Shown: positions 1 through 6,231 of the stretch, in pieces
Layout of the letters: each line of letters begins with the position of its first letter
Position numbering within the stretch: the first letter of the stretch is position 1
Source: Kiritimatiellia bacterium
GTDB lineage: Bacteria; Verrucomicrobiota; Kiritimatiellia; SLAD01
Reading direction: 5' to 3'
NCBI GenBank assembly: GCA_007126995.1
Contig: SLAD01000395.1
Span: 1 to 6,780, forward strand
DNA: 6,780 nucleotides
Translations under genes and position numbers: made by a program
The notes under the pieces: generated by a model
What the model saw: the letters and a program-made list of their open reading frames with translations, nothing else
What the model was told of the DNA's origin: nothing
Database searches by the model: none

Positions 1-1866
1 ACGCATCCGGAATGGATTGCGGAGGATTCACCGACTCGCGAAATCGGTGAGCAACCACTGGCCGCCTTCGAGAATGTGCAACACGCCGTTCCCATGCTCA
101 GCCTGGCAAACACCTATAGCAAAGACGAGCTGCGCGCCTTTGACGCCCGTATCCACAAATGGCTGGGCGAGGCGGAATTCTCGTATGTACTGGAACCGAA
201 GATTGACGGCGTGGCCGTCACGCTCCGTTACGAGGATGGCGAACTGGTGTTGGGCGCGACCCGCGGTGACGGGCGTACCGGCGACGACATCACGCGTAAC
301 ATTCGTACAATCGACAACATCCCGGATCGGCTGAAAACCGATCAGCCGCCGCGCGTACTGGAGGTGCGCGGCGAGGTCTATATGTCGAAAGACGGTTTCG
401 TGGAGCTGAACCGGCAGCGACAGGAAGCCGGGTTGACCGTGTTTGCGAATCCGCGCAACGCGGCGGCGGGTTCGCTGAAGCAGTTGGATGCGCGCATTGC
501 GGCGGAACGACCGCTGTTCGCCGTCTGCTATGCCATCGGCGAGGTGGAGGGTATACAATTCGATACGCACGCCGAATTGTTGCAGGCGCTGGAAGGCTTT
601 GGGCTGCCGGTGAACCCGCGATTCTGGACGGTCGACGATGTGGATGCGCTGCTGAATGCGTTGGACGAGCTGGAATCGCTGCGTCACGAGTTCCCGTTCG
701 AAATGGACGGCGGCGTCATCAAAGTCAATGAGCGCGCTTGGTACGAAGAGCTGGGATACACCGCCAAGAGTCCGCGCTGGGCCGTGGCCTATAAGTATGA
801 GCCTGAGCGCGCCGAGACCACCCTGCGCGAGATTACGGTGCAGGTGGGACGCACCGGCATCTTGACCCCGGTGGCGGAGTTGGAGCCGGTCACGGTCGCC
901 GGCTCAACGATTAGCCGGGCAACGTTGCACAACGAAGACGAAATCCGACGTAAGGACATTCGCATTGGCGACCGCGTGTGGATTGAAAAGGCTGGTGAAG
1001 TGATTCCCGCCGTGGTGGGCGTGAACAAAGAGGCGCGGACTGGCAAGGAAACGACGTTCGACATGCCGGACGCTTGTCCCGTCTGCAAGGGCCCCGTGAG
1101 TAGGCGGGAAGGCGAAGTCGCGTTGCGCTGCGAGAACCTGCAATGTCCCGCACAGCTCAAGCAATGGTTGCGCCATTTCGCCTCGCGCGGGGCGATGGAT
1201 ATTGAGGGGCTGGGCGAGGTGCTGGTCGATCAACTGGTGGACCGGGAATTGATCACGTCTCCGGCGGACTTGTACACCCTGACCCTGGAACAGGTGTCCG
1301 GTCTGGAGCGCATGGGCGAAAAATCCGCACAAAACGTGTTGGCCGGTATTGAGGCCAGCAAGCAGCGCGATCTCTGGCGGTTGATCGCCGGGCTTGGGAT
1401 GCGGCATGTCGGTGTGCGGTCGGCGCAAGCCTTGGCGGACTATTTCGGCCATCTGCACGCCTTGCGCGATGCCGATCAGGCGGCGCTGGAGGCGGTGCCC
1501 GACATCGGGCCGATCGTGGCGGCCAGCATCCGGGCCTTTTTCGAAGCGGAATCAAATCGCTCCTTGCTGGACGTACTGGAGGCGAGGGGCGTGAATATCC
1601 AGGCGGAGCGCAGCAGTCGGCCGTCAGCCGATGGTCCCTTGCGTGACCAGACCTTCGTGCTGACGGGGACCTTAAGCGGAATGACGCGGGATGAAGCCAG
1701 CGAGCGCATACGCGCCTTGGGGGGCTCGGTTACCTCAAGCGTTTCAAAGAAGACCGATTATGTGGTCGCCGGTGAGAAGGCTGGGTCGAAGTTGGCCAAG
1801 GCCGAGAAGCTGGGAGTAACGATCCTCGACGAGGACGCGTTTTTGAAATTACTCGAAGAGTCATGA
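1..1866 (+). CDS. ligA: NAD+-dependent DNA ligase LigA (5' end outside window)
   Basis: This enzyme seals nicks in duplex DNA during replication and repair, using NAD+ to form a ligase-AMP intermediate. Codon 1 of the window is already in frame and no start fits inside, so roughly 48-50 N-terminal residues (most of domain Ia) are missing by comparison with the ~670-residue family; 621 residues remain. In window numbering, the adenylated lysine is K67 in EPKIDG. It is followed by the nucleotidyltransferase motifs TRGDGRTGDD, LEVRGEVY, FANPRNAAAGSLKQLD and GGVIKVN. The OB region follows (QVGRTG, ATLHNEDEI). A four-cysteine zinc finger uses C359, C362, C377 and C382. Helix-hairpin-helix repeats follow (GLERMGEKSAQNV, VPDIGPIVAASI), and a C-terminal BRCT domain runs from about 547 to 621 (FVLTGTLSGM, SVSKKTDYVVAGEKAGSK). 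The GTG at 76 is internal, because conserved family sequence (HPEWIAEDSPT) lies upstream of it. Its stop overlaps the next start. Identification is firm. Confidence 0.97.
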   Translation, partial: THPEWIAEDSPTREIGEQPLAAFENVQHAVPMLSLANTYSKDELRAFDARIHKWLGEAEFSYVLEPKIDGVAVTLRYEDGELVLGATRGDGRTGDDITRNIRTIDNIPDRLKTDQPPRVLEVRGEVYMSKDGFVELNRQRQEAGLTVFANPRNAAAGSLKQLDARIAAERPLFAVCYAIGEVEGIQFDTHAELLQALEGFGLPVNPRFWTVDDVDALLNALDELESLRHEFPFEMDGGVIKVNERAWYEELGYTAKSPRWAVAYKYEPERAETTLREITVQVGRTGILTPVAELEPVTVAGSTISRATLHNEDEIRRKDIRIGDRVWIEKAGEVIPAVVGVNKEARTGKETTFDMPDACPVCKGPVSRREGEVALRCENLQCPAQLKQWLRHFASRGAMDIEGLGEVLVDQLVDRELITSPADLYTLTLEQVSGLERMGEKSAQNVLAGIEASKQRDLWRLIAGLGMRHVGVRSAQALADYFGHLHALRDADQAALEAVPDIGPIVAASIRAFFEAESNRSLLDVLEARGVNIQAERSSRPSADGPLRDQTFVLTGTLSGMTRDEASERIRALGGSVTSSVSKKTDYVVAGEKAGSKLAKAEKLGVTILDEDAFLKLLEES

Positions 1867-2315
1867 TGAATATTTTGCGTTTGATGTACGCCTATAGTTT
1901 GGTGCTGTTGCAGTTTGCCTGTCTGATCTACCTGATCGCGACAGGGCCGATTCTGGCATCGGATGTGCCGACATTTCTGGTGCAGTTATTCGCCATCCTG
2001 CTGGCGTGGTCGGCCCTGTGGCGCATGAGCGGATCCCGGTGGCGCGCCATCCCGGAGCCGCATCCACGTGCTCGGCTGGTCACGCGTGGCATCTATCAGC
2101 GCATTCGCCATCCCATGTATGCCGCCCTGCTGTTACTCGGGTTAAGCTGGCTTTATAATCGCTATACCGCCGAGCGGGGCATCGCGCTACTCGTGTTATT
2201 TGCAGTGTTGCTACTTAAAATGATCTATGAGGAGCGCGCTTTGCGGAAACAGTTCGGCAAGACGTACGAAGTGTATATGCGTCGCACGAAACGATTGATA
2301 CCCATGATCTTTTAG
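1863..2315 (+). CDS. ICMT/PEMT-family membrane methyltransferase-like protein
   Basis: This 150-residue integral membrane protein resembles the isoprenylcysteine carboxylmethyltransferase / phospholipid methyltransferase superfamily, which transfers methyl from S-adenosylmethionine to lipid-like or prenyl substrates. About four hydrophobic helices are visible, at residues ~9-31, 36-54, 85-99 and 106-121. The family signature is present: GIYQRIRHPMY at 76-86, then acidic EE at 123-124, FGKTYEVY at 131-138 and RLIP at 144-147. These parts form the SAM pocket in characterised members. The true substrate cannot be told, and bacterial proteins of this type are mostly uncharacterised. The ATG overlaps the ligA stop as ATGA, and a second in-frame ATG follows at 1866. 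The only Shine-Dalgarno-like sequence is a weak GAAGAG at 1855-1860, so translation probably depends on coupling to ligA. It ends 13 bases before the next gene. Confidence 0.85.
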   Translation: MMNILRLMYAYSLVLLQFACLIYLIATGPILASDVPTFLVQLFAILLAWSALWRMSGSRWRAIPEPHPRARLVTRGIYQRIRHPMYAALLLLGLSWLYNRYTAERGIALLVLFAVLLLKMIYEERALRKQFGKTYEVYMRRTKRLIPMIF

Positions 2316-2320
2316 GAGAG
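2314..2320 (+). promoter_or_regulatory. Ribosome binding site of the MBL-fold hydrolase gene
   Basis: AGGAGAG lies 8 bases before the ATG at 2329 and overlaps the TAG stop of the upstream membrane protein gene. It fixes the start at 2329 and suggests this gene initiates independently, unlike its overlapping upstream neighbour. Confidence 0.75.
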
Positions 2321-2328
2321 TCTGCAAT

Positions 2329-2970
2329 ATGAACGTACATCCCATTATGGTAGGCGCTTTTGCGTCGAACTGTTTCATCGCGCACAATGAGCAGCGTGAA
2401 GCCTTGATCATCGATCCCGGCGATGATGCGGATGTGATTATTCAACATGTCCGGCGCGAAGAATTGTCGGTGGCCGCCATCCTCATTACGCACGGGCATG
2501 TCGATCATGTTTCCGCTTTGGCTGCCGTTCACCGCGCCTTTCCGGTTCCGATTGCCATGCATCCGGTCGATGCGGACTGGGCCTTCAGTGAATCCAATCA
2601 AATGCCGCCTTATTATGGCGTGCCCGATGCACCGGAGCAGATTGAGCGCGAGTTGAGTGAAGGGCAAACCTGGACGGATATCGGTTATACCTATCAGGTG
2701 CTGGAGTTGCCGGGCCACTCGCCGGGACATGTCGGCTTCTATTTTCCGGAGCAACACGCGTTGTTTTCGGGCGACGTGGTGTTCCAGGGTAGCGTGGGCC
2801 GGACCGATTTACCGGGCGGCGACGGCCGCGTGCTGACGCAATCACTCAAGCGTCTGGCGGAGCTGCCGGATGAGACGATCATCTATTGCGGCCATGGACC
2901 ATCGACCACGATCCGCGATGAAAAGCGCCAAAATCCATATTTGAGTTACGTAGCCAACCGGAAGCCGTAA
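2329..2970 (+). CDS. MBL-fold metallo-hydrolase, glyoxalase II-like
   Basis: This 213-residue soluble hydrolase belongs to the metallo-beta-lactamase fold, in the short glyoxalase II-like (YcbL-type) group. These cleave thioesters such as hydroxyacylglutathione or related small-molecule esters with a di-zinc or zinc/iron centre. All metal ligands are visible: the THGHVDH motif at 54-60 (H55, H57, D59, H60), H130 with HSPGH at 130-134, D149 in the FSGDVVF motif, and H189 in YCGHGPST. The stretch GSVGRTDLPGGD at 155-165 is typical of the group. There is no signal peptide, so it should be cytosolic. It lacks the C-terminal substrate-binding extension of classical ~250-residue glyoxalase II, so the substrate remains open. 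No rhodanese or persulfide-dioxygenase fusion is present. It is the last gene of the rightward unit and ends 12 bases before the convergent signalling operon. Confidence 0.92.
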   Translation: MNVHPIMVGAFASNCFIAHNEQREALIIDPGDDADVIIQHVRREELSVAAILITHGHVDHVSALAAVHRAFPVPIAMHPVDADWAFSESNQMPPYYGVPDAPEQIERELSEGQTWTDIGYTYQVLELPGHSPGHVGFYFPEQHALFSGDVVFQGSVGRTDLPGGDGRVLTQSLKRLAELPDETIIYCGHGPSTTIRDEKRQNPYLSYVANRKP

Positions 2971-2982
2971 TACGTCGCCGTT

Positions 2983-4491
2983 TCAGGCGCGGCTTAGCTC
3001 CGCCCGCACCGCCTGCCCCAGTGTATCGGCCTGATAGGGTTTTTGGATGTACCGCCGCAGCCCGAGGCGTCGCCCTTCAATAATGCGGCTGTATTCCGTG
3101 AACCCGCTGGCAATAATGGCCCGCTGTTTCGGACAATGCTTAAGGATCCTCTCGTAGACATCGATCCCATCCAGCACCGTGCCGAGGATCAAGTCGATGA
3201 TGATGAGGTCAAAGTCGGCGCGCGCTTCCTGGCCCGCTTCGAAACGCGCAATCGCTTCCTGTCCGCTAGCGACGGTCTCCACCCGGTAGCCCATCGCGGA
3301 AAGTATTTCCTTGGCGGCCCCCCGTTCAATGGCATTGTCATCGACAATCAAAATGGCTTCGTGGCCACTCCATTCACGAGCCGACTGATGTTCCGCGCGG
3401 TCGTCGTTCAGCGTCGGCAAATAAAGGCGATATTCGGTTCCGAGGCACGGCTTGACATCGATCTCGATGCTGCCGCAATGCACTTGAGCGATATGCTGAA
3501 TGGCCGTCAGCGTGAGTGCCGTCGAATCAGACTGTCCATCAATCATTCTCGTCTGGAAGGGCTCGAATACGTGCTGCATATCCAGCGCGGGCGCATCGGG
3601 ACACATATCCGTAACCTTGATCAGCAGACACGGCCTTGAGCGGCCGTCGTGATCGGGCGGCAACTGCGCAGACTCTGCATGAATGGTGATGGCTCCGCCC
3701 CGTGTCATACCGTCGGCGCAAAAGGTCAGCAGGTTATGCAGCATGGCCTTGAGGCAGACGGGTGACCCCTGAATCGGAGGCAGGCTATCCGGTGCCGTAC
3801 ACCGAAACTGGACCGCCGAGGCCGCACGCTTTAGATCGCTCAGCGTGTGCTCGTCAAGGCAGGTTGACAGTAACGCCGCCGGGTCAACCGGAGCGAGGGC
3901 TTGCGGCGGACAGTGCGCGATAATCTTGAGGTCCCGGGTCAATCGATGGAGTGCTTCCGCGGCTTTATCTTTGTTGGTGGCCACGGCGCTCTCAATATAG
4001 GTGGCCATGCCGCCTGCCATCTGTCGGATGGCTGACATGCGCACGTCTTGTTCCTGACGGACTTGCGCCTTTTCGGCGCGGCGCCGGGATCGCTTGCGAT
4101 CCGCCAGTACTTGGCGGCGCAGCCGGATATCATCGAGCACGGAGCGCACGCGTTCCTGTACAAGTTCCGGTTGGGCGGGCTTTTGGATGAAATCATCCGC
4201 GCCCTGCCGAACCGCCTCAATGGCGCGATCCACCGTGCCGAAACCAGTAATGAGGATGAAGCCAATGTCATCGGTATGTCGCCGTACCTGCTCCAACAGA
4301 TTCAGCCCGTCCATGTCGCCCATCATCAGATCGGACAGGATCAATTGAACCGGCTCGCGATCCAGTATCTCCAAGGCTTCCTCGGCGGACGCCGCCGTAC
4401 CGACGGTGTAGCCGAGTTGCCTCAAGTTGACAGCGAATCCCGACCGGACCAATTCGTCGTCGTCCACGATCAGGATGCGCTCGCGACTCAT
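2983..4491 (-). CDS. Receiver - degenerate histidine-kinase core - receiver protein
   Basis: This 502-residue signalling protein has three parts. The first receiver (about 4-120) has acidic residues D10/D11, phospho-acceptor D54, T82 and K104. A charged helical linker (121-150) leads to a region laid out like a kinase core (about 150-360). The second receiver (378-500) has D384/D385, D433, S462 and K484. The core is degraded. In AGGMATYIE the phospho-histidine position is T164. In the N-box the catalytic Asn is F257, although N253 and D260 remain. The G1 box keeps D295 but loses its glycines, the F-box survives as VFEPFQTR (308-315), and the G2 GTGLGL is STALTL (323-328). No DNA-binding output domain follows. 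Its ATG overlaps the stop of the upstream kinase gene (ATGA), with AAGGA at 4501-4505 as ribosome binding site. It is therefore a likely substrate of that kinase, acting as scaffold, phosphate sink or relay. It probably derives from a hybrid kinase. Confidence 0.93.
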   Translation of the reverse strand: MSRERILIVDDDELVRSGFAVNLRQLGYTVGTAASAEEALEILDREPVQLILSDLMMGDMDGLNLLEQVRRHTDDIGFILITGFGTVDRAIEAVRQGADDFIQKPAQPELVQERVRSVLDDIRLRRQVLADRKRSRRRAEKAQVRQEQDVRMSAIRQMAGGMATYIESAVATNKDKAAEALHRLTRDLKIIAHCPPQALAPVDPAALLSTCLDEHTLSDLKRAASAVQFRCTAPDSLPPIQGSPVCLKAMLHNLLTFCADGMTRGGAITIHAESAQLPPDHDGRSRPCLLIKVTDMCPDAPALDMQHVFEPFQTRMIDGQSDSTALTLTAIQHIAQVHCGSIEIDVKPCLGTEYRLYLPTLNDDRAEHQSAREWSGHEAILIVDDNAIERGAAKEILSAMGYRVETVASGQEAIARFEAGQEARADFDLIIIDLILGTVLDGIDVYERILKHCPKQRAIIASGFTEYSRIIEGRRLGLRRYIQKPYQADTLGQAVRAELSRA

Positions 4492-5651
4492 GGCGGAGTT
4501 TCCTTCAGTGGGATTACCAGTGTGAATGTTGAGCCTTGGCCCGGTTCACTCTCAACCTCGATCGACCCATTTACCTCGCGCAGCATGGACGCCGCCACTA
4601 CCAGTCCCAGTCCGGTGCCGCGCGACCCCTTGGTCGTGAAGAACGGTGTAAAGATTTGCTGCAAGGTCTCGGGCGTCATCCCCTCGCCACTGTCCGAGAT
4701 TCTGATGACGCATCCCTCGTCCCGGTGATCCGCCTCAATGTCGATGGTCCCGCCTTCAGGCATGGCGTCGCGCGCGTTCATCAAGATGTTCATCAACACT
4801 TGCGAGAGTTCGCGTTCGTCCATATATACGCCGACGCATTCATTCCGGTGACGGACATTGATTTCTATCTCGGCCCGCGCGAATTGTGATTCGAGCAACT
4901 TGGTGACAAAATCAATCGCGTCTTTGCAGAGTGCGCCCGTCTTCTGTCGATGATCCTGAGGCTGGCCCAGGGTGAGTAGGCGGTTCACCAAGCCCGAAAT
5001 GCTTTGGATCCCTTTATCGATCATTTGCAGACTAGCGAGCGCTTCGCTGTTGCCGGACATATTCGTGCGCAACTGGGCCAGATGGCTCATCATGCCTTGC
5101 AGCGGGTTGTTGATCTCGTGGGCCATGCCTGCCGCCAACAGGCCGATCGTGTTGAGGCGATCCGTTCGGGCCAGGATTTCACGCTTGCGTTCCTCTTCCG
5201 CCTTTAACTGATCCTCCGCATGCTTGCGCTCAGTGATGTCTTCTGAGATCCCAAGCAGATATTGCGGTTCGCCATCGCCATTGCGTAGGGGAATCTTCAG
5301 GGTGCGCAGGATACGTTCGCCTTTGTGGCGGGTCTGAATCCGTTCCTCCGGAATCTCGATCACCTGGTCCTGAGCAAGTACTTCCCGGTCCTTTTGAGTG
5401 AAGAAGTCGGCTTCCGCGCGTGGAAAGAAATCGTAGTCGGTCTTGCCCAGCAACTCGGATCGCGAATAACCCAACAATTCCTCGCCGGCGCGATTAAAGC
5501 GCACGAAGCGCAGATCACGCGCGTCTTTGACGAAAATCATGTCCGGAATGTTTTCGACGATGGAGTGGAGAAACAGAGCGGTATCTGCGGGGTCCAGCGC
5601 TGCTTCGTCCGGAATTTCTCTCGCCGAGTTGGTGTCGCCCTTTGTGTCCAT
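4488..5651 (-). CDS. Soluble PAS-domain sensor histidine kinase
   Basis: This 387-residue kinase senses a signal through its PAS domain, autophosphorylates on histidine and should pass phosphate to a receiver aspartate. After a short N-terminus, a PAS domain spans about 27-145 (NIPDMIFVKDARDLRFVRFN, GYSRSELLGKTDYDFFP) and ends in a PAC motif (LLGISEDITERK). A charged coiled linker (~142-165) follows. The HisKA helix carries H178 in GMAHEINNPLQG. The ATPase domain is complete: N-box N288/N292 in MNILMNARDAMPEGG, G1 DSGEGM at 320-325, F-box IFTPFFTTK, and G2 GTGLGL at 345-350. No transmembrane segment or signal peptide is seen, so it is cytosolic. The ligand of the PAS domain cannot be inferred, and no heme- or flavin-specific residues were recognised. 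The ATG at 5651 has GAGGT (complement of 5661-5665) 9 bases upstream. It heads a two-gene operon, coupled by a 4-base overlap to the receiver protein gene. Confidence 0.95.
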   Translation of the reverse strand: MDTKGDTNSAREIPDEAALDPADTALFLHSIVENIPDMIFVKDARDLRFVRFNRAGEELLGYSRSELLGKTDYDFFPRAEADFFTQKDREVLAQDQVIEIPEERIQTRHKGERILRTLKIPLRNGDGEPQYLLGISEDITERKHAEDQLKAEEERKREILARTDRLNTIGLLAAGMAHEINNPLQGMMSHLAQLRTNMSGNSEALASLQMIDKGIQSISGLVNRLLTLGQPQDHRQKTGALCKDAIDFVTKLLESQFARAEIEINVRHRNECVGVYMDERELSQVLMNILMNARDAMPEGGTIDIEADHRDEGCVIRISDSGEGMTPETLQQIFTPFFTTKGSRGTGLGLVVAASMLREVNGSIEVESEPGQGSTFTLVIPLKETPP

Positions 5652-5660
5652 AAGATCGAG

Positions 5661-5685
5661 ACCTCGAACTAGTCCACAGAGTATA
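5661..5685 (-). promoter_or_regulatory. Ribosome binding site and possible -10 box of the kinase operon
   Basis: Read on the minus strand, TATACT (complement of 5680-5685) is a good match to a sigma70 -10 element. GAGGT (complement of 5661-5665) lies 9 bases before the kinase ATG. No convincing -35 hexamer is found at 16-18 bases upstream, so the promoter is either weak, activator-dependent or wrongly placed. The ribosome binding site is the safer part of this call. Confidence 0.4.
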
Positions 5686-5716
5686 CCCGAAATTGCTGGA
5701 ATCCGCTATCTCATAC

Positions 5717-5744
5717 TTGATTTCGTGTACTGCTTTGGTACGGT
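5717..5744 (+). promoter_or_regulatory. Possible promoter of tRNA-Gln
   Basis: TTGATT at 5717-5722 and TACGGT at 5739-5744 are separated by 16 bases and resemble sigma70 -35 and -10 elements. Transcription would start near 5751, a few bases before the mature tRNA. It faces away from the kinase operon within the same 107-base intergenic region. The -10 match is only moderate. Confidence 0.35.
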
Positions 5745-5758
5745 GTTGGTCCTCCTTT

Positions 5759-5832
5759 TGCCGGATGGTGTAACGGTAGCACAGCAGACTCTGAATCTGT
5801 TTGTCTAGGTTCAAATCCTAGTCCGGCAACCA
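5759..5832 (+). tRNA. tRNA-Gln (anticodon CTG)
   Basis: The 74 bases fold into a complete cloverleaf. The acceptor stem TGCCGGA (5759-5765) pairs fully with TCCGGCA (5822-5828), followed by discriminator A and an encoded CCA (5830-5832). The D stem is GTG/CAC (5768-5770 with 5780-5782). The anticodon stem GCAGA/TCTGT contains one G-U pair and a seven-base loop with CTG at 5791-5793, which reads the CAG glutamine codon. The variable loop has four bases. The T stem CTAGG/CCTAG is perfect around TTCAAAT. The U1-A72 end pair is a known glutamine tRNA identity trait. No neighbouring tRNA genes are seen. It sits at the boundary between core genes and the accessory-looking right side. Confidence 0.96.
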
Positions 5833-5872
5833 CTTCCCCTCAATCGCTTGGACTTGGGGAAAGGGAAGCGAT
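5833..5872 (+). repeat. Overlapping inverted repeats downstream of tRNA-Gln
   Basis: TTCCCC (5834-5839) is complementary to GGGGAA (5856-5861), and ATCGCTT (5843-5849) is complementary to AAGCGAT (5866-5872). The arms interleave, so the transcript could form a pseudoknot or switch between hairpins. A further option pairs CTTCCC (5833-5838) with GGGAAG (5863-5868). No run of T follows, so an intrinsic terminator is not supported. It begins immediately after the encoded CCA, so it may serve as a 3' trailer or processing structure. Confidence 0.45.
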
Positions 5873-5921
5873 CGCTGTATCGAGGCGGCCACTTCGATAC
5901 GAAATACCAAATAACGGTTCC

Positions 5922-5941
5922 CCGGCAGGAGGGCTTGCCGG
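5922..5941 (+). promoter_or_regulatory. Hairpin presenting the ribosome binding site of the AbiEii remnant
   Basis: CCGGCA (5922-5927) pairs perfectly with TGCCGG (5936-5941), leaving an eight-base loop that contains most of the strong Shine-Dalgarno sequence AGGAGG (5927-5932). The stem ends one base before the ATG at 5942. The ribosome binding site is nine bases from the start and decides this start, since an in-frame stop lies upstream at 5912-5914. Whether the loop exposes or restrains the ribosome binding site is unknown. Confidence 0.5.
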
Positions 5942-6208
5942 ATGCTTGATGACCTTTATGTGCGGCAAGCGAGTTTGCTGCTGCGCTGCCTGCCTTTGAT
6001 CGACAGGCAGACGTGTTTCGCCCTGAAAGGAGGCATAGCGATTAACCTGTTCTGCCGGGACATGCCGCGGCTTTCGGTTGATATTGACTTAACCTATTTA
6101 CCGCTGAGCCCTCGTGATGCGGCGCTTGCCCATATTGCCCAAGCACTTAGGACACTGGACGTGCCGGTGGCGTTTCAGGATGAGTGGATGCAGTGGGGGA
6201 GAGCGTGA
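5942..6208 (+). pseudogene. Truncated AbiEii/AbiGii-family nucleotidyltransferase toxin
   Basis: The 88 residues match the N-terminus of AbiEii-type nucleotidyltransferases, the toxin part of AbiE abortive-infection toxin-antitoxin systems. They show YVRQASLLLRCLPLI, then CFALKGGIAINLF, then RDMPRLSVDIDLTYLP. The family's first nucleotidyltransferase motif is GG followed by Ser/Thr, but here it is GGI (30-32), while the acidic pair D47/D49 is kept. Full-length members have about 250-300 residues. Likeness fades after residue ~70, and the remaining catalytic and helical parts are absent in every frame downstream. No AbiEi antitoxin gene precedes it, since only a 109-base leader separates it from tRNA-Gln. 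It keeps an excellent ribosome binding site, so a short protein may still be made. I call it a decayed remnant. A functional small domain is possible but less likely, because the third catalytic region is missing. Confidence 0.8.
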
Positions 6209-6231
6209 TGCATGTATCTATGACAAGCGTA

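Noticed and set aside
76..78. GTG as a possible start of the ligase.
   Set aside because: Conserved ligase residues (HPEWIAEDSPT, PLAAFENVQHAVPMLSL) continue upstream in frame to the window edge, so it is an internal valine codon.
28..687. A 219-codon open frame on the minus strand inside ligA.
   Set aside because: It lies wholly antisense to strongly conserved ligase motifs. The protein shows no recognisable domain, as expected for a shadow frame in GC-rich coding DNA.
904..1458. Long minus-strand open frames opposite the ligA zinc-finger and helix-hairpin-helix region.
   Set aside because: Several overlapping antisense frames here are compositional shadows of ligA, with no ribosome binding site or family likeness.
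2962..2995. Inverted repeat AAGCCG/CGGCTT with an inner CGCC/GGCG between the convergent hydrolase and receiver genes, considered as a terminator.
   Set aside because: The stem is interrupted by an eight-base bulge, the loop is large, and no T-run follows on either strand. Intrinsic termination is therefore not supported.
4048..4728. A 226-codon plus-strand open frame across the junction of the two signalling genes.
   Set aside because: It runs antisense to the receiver domain and the kinase C-terminus, whose motifs are certain. Its translation has no recognisable features.
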